A DNA stretch of 64,000 nucleotides from Chitinophaga oryzae. Lineage in GTDB: Bacteria; Bacteroidota; Bacteroidia; Chitinophagales; Chitinophagaceae. The position numbers and the translations under genes are program-made. This document shows positions 58,140 through 64,000 of the stretch, piece by piece. The DNA lies in NCBI RefSeq assembly GCF_012516375.2, contig NZ_CP051204.2:2294001-2358000 (forward strand), read 5' to 3'. How positions within the stretch are numbered: position 1 is the stretch's first letter; each line of letters starts with the position of its first letter. Under the pieces are notes generated by a model that worked only from the letters and a program-made list of their open reading frames with translations, did no database searches and was not told the DNA's origin.

Positions 58140-60212
58140 ATTGTAGGCGAGGAGCCGTAGTCCGTTGAATACCACTACCAGCGTAGAGCCTTCGTGGGCC
58201 ATTACTGCCGGGCCGATGGAGGCGATGCCGGTAATGGTGAGGGGGATGAGGATGGCTACCATGCCGAGGCTCATCCAGAGGTTTTGTTTGATGATCCTGC
58301 TGGCTGTTCTGCTCAGGCCGATGGCGAAGGGCAGGAGCGTTAGTTTGTCGCCCATGAGGGCGATGTCTGCCGTTTCCAGCGCTACATCTGAACCGGCGGC
58401 GCCCATGGCTATGCCAACGGTGCTGTTGGCCATGGCGGGGGCGTCGTTGACGCCGTCGCCTACCATGGCGACTTTATGTTCATCGCGGGCCAGTTTTTGG
58501 ATGGCTTCCACTTTTTGTTCCGGCAGCAGATTGCCCCATGCGTCGGTCAGGCCTGTTTGTTTGGCCACAGCGTCGGCCACCTGCTGGTTGTCGCCGGTAA
58601 GCATGATCATACGCCGTATTCCTGCGTTTTTAAGCGTTTTAAGCACTTCTGCCGCTTCGGGGCGGGGAGTATCCATTACAGAGATGATGCCGGCGTAAAC
58701 GGTCCCTTTTCGCACCACCATGGTGGTATGACCGCCGCGTTCCAGTTCCTGCACATCAGCGATCAGTTCGGGAGAGGGGTGGTATTGATCGAGTGATTGA
58801 AAGAGGGCGAGGTTGCCGATATATACCGGTGCGCCCTGCCAGGTGGCTTTGATGCCTTTTCCCAGTACTGCTTCCAGTTGTTGCGCTTCCGGAAAGGCGG
58901 TATTGCCGAGTTTGGCTTTACCATCCCGAACGATGGCTTTGGCCAGCGGGTGATCGCTGAGGGCTTCCACCGCTACGGCTGCCTGCAGCAAATCGGTTTC
59001 ACTGTGGCCATTCATGGGGAGGACGTTCGTCAGTTTCGGTTTGCCTTCCGTGAGGGTGCCGGTTTTATCGAAAGCTACGGCTGTCAGGTTGCCCAGGTCT
59101 TCCAGCGGGCGGCCGCCTTTGATGAGCACGCCCATGCGGGCCGCTCTGGCCACGCCGCTTAATACGGCGCTGGGGGTGGAGATAGCCAGTGCGCAGGGGC
59201 TGGCGGCCACCAGTACTGACATGGCGCGGTAGAAGCTGGCGCTGAAAGGTTCGTCGAGCACCAGGAACGCGAAGCATAAAAGCAATACCAGTATCAGTAC
59301 CGCCGGGACGAAGATGCGCTGGAAGCGGTCGGTGAACTGCTGTGTGGGCGATTTCTGGGACTGGGCTTCGTTGACCATCTTTACGAGGCGGGAGATGGTG
59401 GAATCGCTGGCGGGCTGGCTCACCATGATTTCGAGGGAGCCATTGCCGTTGATGGAACCGGAGAATACTTTATTGCGGGCGTTTAATTGTTTTACCTGTT
59501 GTAAGGCGGAAGAAGGATCGTCGACCGGTGTTTTGTCGACCGGTACGCTTTCCCCGGTGATCGGCGCCTGGTCCACGCTGCTGGTGCCGGCGACAACGAT
59601 ACCGTCGGCGGATATTTTGGTATTGGGTTTTACCACGATGATATCGCCGGCTTTCAGTGCAGCGGTATCTACTTCTTTAGTACCGCTGCCGGTTTTGAGC
59701 AGGGCGGTTTTAGGCGCCAGGTCGGCCAGCGCGGTGATGGATTTACGGGCTTTTTCCATGGCATAATGTTCCAGGGAGTGGCCGAGGCTGAAGAGGAACA
59801 GGAGCAGGGCGCCTTCTTCCCATTTGCCGAGCATGGCTGCTCCGGCAGCTGCTACCAGCATGAGGAAGTCTATTTCAAAACCACCTTTGGAGATGGTTTC
59901 GATGGCTTCTTTGGCGGTGTAGAAGCCGCCGAAAACGTAAGAGGCGATGAGGATGGGCAACAATGCGCCTTCGGACATGGTGCCTGCGGGTACGAGCGTA
60001 CGTCCGAGTATCCAGGCGATGGCCAGGGTGGCGCCGCACAGGAGGCTGAAATACAGTTCGGTGTTTTTACCGAATATCATCATCGTATGGGCGTGACCGT
60101 GGTCATGGTCGTGGTTATGGTCATGTTTCTCTCCGGGCTTGTGTTGATGGCCGCCGTCGCAGGCATGGGCCGGTTTGGGAGCAGTGGGCGTTGCGGTCAT
60201 ATTTTCTTTCAT
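58119..60212 (-). CDS. P1B-type metal-transporting ATPase, P1B-4-like (Co/Zn/Fe type)
   Basis: 697 residues. A His/Asp-rich N-terminus (DGGHQHKPGEKHDHNHDH...), about six to eight transmembrane helices, actuator TGES (PITGESVPVDKTP), phosphorylation site AFDKTGTLTEGKP, and ATP-binding MLTGDNQQVADAV / VGDGVNDAPAMANS. The ion-binding helix reads SPCALAISTPSAVL, with SPC rather than CPC, and a late helix has AHEGSTLVVVFNGL; both are hallmarks described for P1B-4 ATPases (Co2+/Fe2+/Zn2+). No classical CxxC domain is present. The start at 60212 is preferred over 60248. Confidence 0.92.
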   Translation of the reverse strand: MKENMTATPTAPKPAHACDGGHQHKPGEKHDHNHDHDHGHAHTMMIFGKNTELYFSLLCGATLAIAWILGRTLVPAGTMSEGALLPILIASYVFGGFYTAKEAIETISKGGFEIDFLMLVAAAGAAMLGKWEEGALLLFLFSLGHSLEHYAMEKARKSITALADLAPKTALLKTGSGTKEVDTAALKAGDIIVVKPNTKISADGIVVAGTSSVDQAPITGESVPVDKTPVDDPSSALQQVKQLNARNKVFSGSINGNGSLEIMVSQPASDSTISRLVKMVNEAQSQKSPTQQFTDRFQRIFVPAVLILVLLLCFAFLVLDEPFSASFYRAMSVLVAASPCALAISTPSAVLSGVARAARMGVLIKGGRPLEDLGNLTAVAFDKTGTLTEGKPKLTNVLPMNGHSETDLLQAAVAVEALSDHPLAKAIVRDGKAKLGNTAFPEAQQLEAVLGKGIKATWQGAPVYIGNLALFQSLDQYHPSPELIADVQELERGGHTTMVVRKGTVYAGIISVMDTPRPEAAEVLKTLKNAGIRRMIMLTGDNQQVADAVAKQTGLTDAWGNLLPEQKVEAIQKLARDEHKVAMVGDGVNDAPAMANSTVGIAMGAAGSDVALETADIALMGDKLTLLPFAIGLSRTASRIIKQNLWMSLGMVAILIPLTITGIASIGPAVMAHEGSTLVVVFNGLRLLAYNKKIPGK

Positions 60213-60414
60213 GATAACGCTTTTATGGGCACAAAAATGCTGTTGCACGTCAGGAACGCACAGGCAGTCTCAATAATGCTTGTTTTACGGAAATAATCAG
60301 GGTATGCGGGATGATTACAGGAACGATCCGCATGGCACAAAATTAAGTATTTCCGCCGATGCCCGCCCATTCTATTTTTACACCGTCGTTGCAAAAAACG
60401 GTCGTTAATATGCG

Positions 60415-60422
60415 TAGCTTTG
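60415..60422 (+). promoter_or_regulatory. -7 box 4 nt before the MBL-hydrolase ATG
   Basis: TAGCTTTG, then GGTT, then ATG at 60427. A TTG lies 23 nt upstream. It predicts a leaderless mRNA. Confidence 0.55.
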
Positions 60423-60426
60423 GGTT

Positions 60427-61308
60427 ATGAAAGCGTTAACGATTACCGGCTATTCCACGGCTTTGTTTTCCACCTGGTATTTTGTAGAAGAGCTGGGCCT
60501 CCTGCTGGACGCGGGAGACGGCGTAAGTGCCACTTTGTTGCAGAAAAGCAGAAAAATCAGCCATGTATTTATTTCCCATGCCGACAGGGACCATCTGACT
60601 GGTTTGTTACAACTCAACCAGCTGAATGCACGGGATGGTTTTCCGGTGATCTGTTACCCCAGGGACGGAGGTTCCTACCCGGCGCTGGAAGCTTTCAGCA
60701 AACGGTTTGACCCGCATGTATCAGGCACGGTATGGATGCCGGTAGCGCCCGGCGATGAAATCCGCATCAAGGAGGACATACTGGTGGTGCCGCTGCGGAA
60801 CGAACATGTACGCGCCGCCCCTGATGTTGTGCGCAGCCTGGGGTATAAGGTGATGCAAACGAGGCGCAAGTTACGGCCCGAACTGGCGGGGCTAACGCAG
60901 GAGGATATACGAAGGATCGGCAAGGAGCAGGGTAAGGAAAAGACCACGATGGAAGTGCGCCGTAATATTCTCTGCTATTCCGGGGATACGCCGGTCGCCA
61001 GCCCGGAGACCTGGCAGGACGCAGAAATTTTGATTCACGAAGCTACTTTCCTGGGCGGGGACGAAGTCATCGAACATCCTTCCTATAAGAACCTGCACAG
61101 CCGGCTGGAGGAGGTGATAGAGATGGTAAGCGCCACTAATGTGCAGCAGCTGGTACTGGGGCATTTCTCTTCGCGGTATGCGCCGGAGCAGATAGATCAA
61201 AGCATCCGGCAGCTGTGTGAAAGGCATGCGTTGAATATCCCCGTGTTCCGGGTGCTGCCCGGACAAACCGTGAGGGACATACTGAATAACACTCCTGTAA
61301 ACAAATAA
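60427..61308 (+). CDS. MBL-fold metallo-hydrolase (RNase Z-like)
   Basis: 293 residues with a metallo-beta-lactamase fold. The metal-binding motif is SHADRDH (residues about 50-56), the HxHxDH motif with Ala in place of the second His. Later ligands are the Asp of CYSGDTPVASPETW, the His of EILIHEATFL and the His of LVLGHFSSRY, as in RNase Z/ElaC relatives. It may be a tRNA 3'-processing or general phosphodiesterase relative. The first-His change could alter metal binding. Confidence 0.8.
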   Translation: MKALTITGYSTALFSTWYFVEELGLLLDAGDGVSATLLQKSRKISHVFISHADRDHLTGLLQLNQLNARDGFPVICYPRDGGSYPALEAFSKRFDPHVSGTVWMPVAPGDEIRIKEDILVVPLRNEHVRAAPDVVRSLGYKVMQTRRKLRPELAGLTQEDIRRIGKEQGKEKTTMEVRRNILCYSGDTPVASPETWQDAEILIHEATFLGGDEVIEHPSYKNLHSRLEEVIEMVSATNVQQLVLGHFSSRYAPEQIDQSIRQLCERHALNIPVFRVLPGQTVRDILNNTPVNK

Positions 61309-61421
61309 TTCGTTTTAGCCGCCTTTTCCCAACCGCTCATCCTTTTTTATTTAGAAAAATAATTTAAAAACTACTCTGGTTTAATAAATTATTTTTATAT
61401 TGTGCTTACGCACGATGAAAT

Positions 61422-61973
61422 ATGAAGGAGCTGCTACACCGCATACAATTTCACGATGATCAACAGGCATTTAAAGCTTTTTATCAGCAGCAGATGTTCC
61501 CGCTTTACCGGTTTGCCCTGGCATTCCTCAAGCAGCATCAGCCGGCGGAGGAAGCTGTCAATGACGTGTTCGTGAAGCTGTGGCAGCGGCGCCATACGCT
61601 GCATGAAATAGACAACATCAGGGTATATCTCTATGTGGCGGTGAAACATACGGCGTTAAACCAGCTGCGGGCGGCCAACCCTTTTGAGGAGGCCGACCTG
61701 GACAATGTGCAGGTGCCCCTGGTGCGTTTCTGCGCCGGCGCAGAGCAGCGCCTGCTCACCCACGAACTGCAGAACGCCATCGCAGCCGCCGTCCGGCTGC
61801 TGCCTCCCAAATGCCGGATGATCTTCAAACTGGTGAAGGAAGACGGGCTGTCTTATAAAGAAGTGGCCGGTATCCTGAATATTTCACCGAAAACAGTAGA
61901 CGCGCAACTGATGATCGCGCTGAGAAAACTGTCGGCCTCGCTACAACCCTTCCTGCATCACACAACCGTCTGA
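61422..61973 (+). CDS. ECF-type RNA polymerase sigma factor
   Basis: 183 residues with sigma regions 2 (YRFALAFLKQHQPAEEAVND) and 4 (VKEDGLSYKEVAGILNISPK, then TVDAQLMIALRKLSASL), and no region 3. This is the FecI-type subgroup used in Bacteroidota to switch on SusC/SusD-like uptake genes. The partner anti-sigma FecR is at 62408, but unusually a separate small gene with a terminator stands between them. It has no good -7 box in front. Confidence 0.92.
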   Translation: MKELLHRIQFHDDQQAFKAFYQQQMFPLYRFALAFLKQHQPAEEAVNDVFVKLWQRRHTLHEIDNIRVYLYVAVKHTALNQLRAANPFEEADLDNVQVPLVRFCAGAEQRLLTHELQNAIAAAVRLLPPKCRMIFKLVKEDGLSYKEVAGILNISPKTVDAQLMIALRKLSASLQPFLHHTTV

Positions 61974-62124
61974 CTGCGGTATTTTTGCATGGTATATTTT
62001 GTAAATTGACGGATAAATCGATTTTACACTGCCACTGAAACCTGCATTGTAGATTGGGACAAGGGAAAGCTGAAAACCTTCAGAAAAGAGTAGGCGCCAT
62101 GTTTTTCGCGTTAAACCGTCTGTT

Positions 62125-62262
62125 ATGAAAAAGAAAACAAAGAAAAAGCTCGACATTACCAAAATGAAACTGGTAAAACTGAATGAAGCCGGCCAGAAGA
62201 AAGCCGAAAAAGCCACTATTCCTCCAAATACATTCTGGTGTACAACCACCGGTCTCGTATAA
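62125..62262 (+). CDS. Small lysine-rich peptide, candidate RiPP (lanthipeptide-like) precursor
   Basis: A 45-residue frame with ATG at 62125 and TAA at 62260-62262. The N-terminal two-thirds are a basic, leader-like helix (KKKTKKKLDITKMKLVKLNE); the C-terminus (TIPPNTFWCTTTGLV) is core-like with five Thr and one Cys. This layout (KKxLxLxK-type leader, short Thr/Cys tail) is that of Bacteroidota class I lanthipeptide-like precursors, but there is no GG cleavage site and no LanB/LanC in the window. It has its own strong terminator, showing a deliberate transcript between the sigma and FecR genes. Coding is likely; the RiPP assignment is tentative. Confidence 0.6.
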   Translation: MKKKTKKKLDITKMKLVKLNEAGQKKAEKATIPPNTFWCTTTGLV

Positions 62263-62289
62263 ACCGAAACAAACAAAACGAACAACATG

Positions 62290-62316
62290 GGCCGATCCGA
62301 CAGGATCGGCCTTTTT
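62290..62316 (+). terminator. Terminator of the small peptide gene
   Basis: GGCCGATCC-GACA-GGATCGGCC, a perfect 9-bp stem followed by five T residues. It lies 27 bp after the small ORF and 92 bp before fecR. Confidence 0.9.
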
Positions 62317-62407
62317 GCTTTTTAGCCGCCGCAAATTTTTTTCCTCCTTTTTAGGGAAACCGGTTTTTATCTGTGTCCTTTTCGCAGGTACACTATCTAA
62401 CCATTCA

Positions 62408-63451
62408 ATGAAAGCAGAAAGAATACTGGAGCTGATGGCGCGGAAAGCCGGAAGAGCGGCAGGCAAGGCGGAACTGGAAGAACTGGAACAGCTGCTGGCA
62501 GAAAACCCGGACTACCGTTTCCTGGAAAACGTGCTGGACACGGTGGAGGCGCCGGTGCAGGACACAGCCGTCGTAAGAGACGGTTGGGAGAAAATCGAAG
62601 CGGTCCTGCAAACATCAGCACAAACGCCCGAAAAGCCTGAAACGCCGGTCATGTCTGCCAGGCGTCCTTTCCGGTGGGCCGCTGCAGCGGTGCTATTGGT
62701 GGTTGCAGGTACAGGCATGTGGCGGATGGCCCGGAAAAAACCGGCAGCGCCGGCGCTGCAACAGATCAGTGCACCGATGGGCAGTACTATCAAAGCATTG
62801 CTGCCGGATGGCACGCAGGTATGGATCAACGCGGGCAGCCAAATCAGCTATGATGCGCGCTTCGCGGGCAAGAGCAGGGATGTGAATGTGACTGGTGAAG
62901 TGTTTTTTGATGTGGCCGCAGATGATAACAAACCATTCATTGTGCATTCCGATAATCTCGCTATCCAGGTGCTGGGCACCTCCTTCAATGTGAAGGCTTA
63001 TGGCGACGATCAGAAAGCGGAGGTAGCCGTCATCACCGGGAAAGTACAGGTGATGATGCGTAACAGCCCCGAGAAAAAAGTAGTACTGCTGCCCCGCGAA
63101 AAACTGGTGCTGTCGCTCGACCAACAGACCATTATCCACGAAGACGACAGCATACAACATGTCAGCTTCCGCGTGCAGGAACTGGCCAGCAGCAAGGATC
63201 CCGGTCTTGTCATGGAGACAGCCTGGCGCCACCAGAAGCTGGCGTTCATGAATGAAACCTTCGCGGAAGTGGCCCGTAAAATGGAAAGACAGTTCAACGT
63301 CAATATCGTTTTTGAAGACGAAACACTGAAGAAAGAAATACTCAGCGGCGTGTTTGAAAAAGAGGATGTCAACAAGGCGCTGCGGCTGTTGCAGATGACC
63401 ACCGGATTCCATTATAGGATAGTACAGCAACAGGTTTACCTGTCCAGATAA
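62408..63451 (+). CDS. FecR-type anti-sigma factor
   Basis: 347 residues. N-terminal cytoplasmic anti-sigma helices (MKAERILELMARKAGRAAGK), one transmembrane segment (FRWAAAAVLLVVAGTGMWRM, near 87-106), the FecR domain (MGSTIKALLPDGTQVWINAG to VTGEVFFDVAADDNKPFIVH) and the C-terminal secretin-like domain (LAFMNETFAEVARKMERQFN to FHYRIVQQQVYLS). It transmits SusC/TonB occupancy to the ECF sigma at 61422. The start at 62408 is preferred over 62183, which would include an unrelated leader and the terminator. Confidence 0.93.
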   Translation: MKAERILELMARKAGRAAGKAELEELEQLLAENPDYRFLENVLDTVEAPVQDTAVVRDGWEKIEAVLQTSAQTPEKPETPVMSARRPFRWAAAAVLLVVAGTGMWRMARKKPAAPALQQISAPMGSTIKALLPDGTQVWINAGSQISYDARFAGKSRDVNVTGEVFFDVAADDNKPFIVHSDNLAIQVLGTSFNVKAYGDDQKAEVAVITGKVQVMMRNSPEKKVVLLPREKLVLSLDQQTIIHEDDSIQHVSFRVQELASSKDPGLVMETAWRHQKLAFMNETFAEVARKMERQFNVNIVFEDETLKKEILSGVFEKEDVNKALRLLQMTTGFHYRIVQQQVYLSR

Positions 63452-63677
63452 TACATCAGCGCAACATTTTATCAACTCAAAAATCACCTGTAATGAACAC
63501 ACTGTTATACGCACGCGTCACCTGAAAGCATGTATGAGGGATGAGATAAGCTTCATCCGGAATAAAAAAGGGAAGAGGTACGCTCTTCCCCAAAAGGCTT
63601 ATGTGTATCTACAGGGGTAAGTCAGCCTGAGAAACTTCACTTACACCCTTCTTTACAAACCTTTCTAAAACAAATCT
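63452..63677. other. Leader region of the SusC-like gene
   Basis: 226 bp with a hairpin GGGAAGAG-GTACG-CTCTTCCC (63570-63590) and no T-run, the typical position of a stabilising structure before susC mRNAs. A ten-codon frame at 63493 is too short to judge. No consensus TAnnTTTG box seen. Confidence 0.5.
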
Positions 63678-64000
63678 ATGAAAAAAAGCAGATTTGGAGG
63701 GGCTTCCTATGCGCTCAGCCAGACAGTCAAACTACTCCTCATTATGAAGTTATGTTTTGTTGTGGTGTTATTGTCCTGTTTACATGCTTCAGCCACCGTT
63801 TTTTCGCAGGCGAAATTCACGCTCTCTTTTGTGAAGGCGGACGCTGATAAGATCTTTGCGAAGATCCAGCGGGAAAGCGACTACCGTTTTTTCTATAACT
63901 ATACCGCCATCCGGCAGCTGGGCAAAGTAGACCTGCAGGTGAAGGACGCATCGCTGGCTGAAGTCATGCGGCGGATGCTTGACAGTTCCGCGCTGGCTTT
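63678..64000 (+). CDS. SusC/RagA-family TonB-dependent receptor (5' part, cut by right edge)
   Basis: 107 complete codons are visible. A long basic N-terminus, a signal segment (LLLIMKLCFVVVLLSCLHAS), then the secretin/TonB short N-terminal (STN) domain (FVKADADKIFAKIQRESDYR, VDLQVKDASLAEVMRRML). An STN domain marks receptors that signal to FecR, fitting the sigma/FecR pair upstream. The plug and barrel lie outside the window, so the substrate cannot be told. Confidence 0.88.
   Translation, partial: MKKSRFGGASYALSQTVKLLLIMKLCFVVVLLSCLHASATVFSQAKFTLSFVKADADKIFAKIQRESDYRFFYNYTAIRQLGKVDLQVKDASLAEVMRRMLDSSALA

Noticed and set aside
63493..63525. A ten-codon frame (MNTLLYARVT) before the SusC gene
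   Set aside because: Too short to distinguish from chance and no evidence of translation.

Overview
The window looks like chromosomal DNA of a Bacteroidota bacterium, most likely of the Chitinophaga group. The evidence is the phylum-specific -7 promoter box (TAnnTTTG), a SusC-type receptor with an ECF sigma/FecR pair, long outer-membrane beta-barrel proteins with a carboxypeptidase-like N-terminal domain, and many Bacteroidota-only conserved families. The genus is inferred from overall gene style; no marker gene settles it. There is no rRNA, phage, transposase or CRISPR array. Most genes are housekeeping or envelope functions.

Layout. 1-5.4 kb (minus strand): an envelope block of mltG (cut by the left edge), secG, a TPR protein, lptE, a sigma-54 activator and miaB. 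5.7-9.8 kb: a conserved hypothetical, an iron-sulfur CCG/HdrC-like redox pair, a PyrR-like phosphoribosyltransferase and a DUF2279 protein with no visible start codon. 10-24.9 kb: phosphohexomutase, pcm, two paralogous beta-barrel proteins, a DUF445 protein, tRNA-His, an unknown 401-residue protein behind a clear promoter, a MocR regulator divergent from a carboxymuconolactone decarboxylase/GNAT pair, a Tudor-like protein and a lipase. 25-29.2 kb: aspA-dcuB-porin, which reads as a C4-dicarboxylate/aspartate uptake and deamination unit. 29.3-40.9 kb: an MG2/plug-domain protein, a flavoprotein, deoxynucleoside kinase, folK, sppA, an ABC-2 permease, two SRPBCC proteins, a DUF2911 protein and bioA. 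41-61.3 kb: a hybrid histidine kinase, an LTA-synthase-like protein, a FecR-C-like orphan, two FtsX/MacB-type permeases, regulators (AraC, HxlR), an S41 peptidase, two DinB proteins, a P1B-4-type metal ATPase and an MBL hydrolase. 61.4-64 kb: an ECF sigma factor, a small unannotated peptide gene with its own terminator, FecR and the start of a SusC receptor.

The most unusual content lies between the genes. At least three families of long (about 95-200 bp), near-perfect palindromes sit at gene 3' ends: an AATTACG family, a CGCAAAG/GCGAAGAC family and a CCCAAAATCCGTAAAT family. Their arms abut stop codons, and in three unrelated proteins (MocR, FolK, BioA) an arm supplies the last codons, in two of them including the stop. 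A second pattern is that five genes have a TAnnTTTG box only 4-5 nt before the ATG, which predicts leaderless mRNAs. A third item is the 45-residue lysine-rich peptide between the ECF sigma and FecR genes, which resembles a Bacteroidota RiPP (lanthipeptide-like) precursor.
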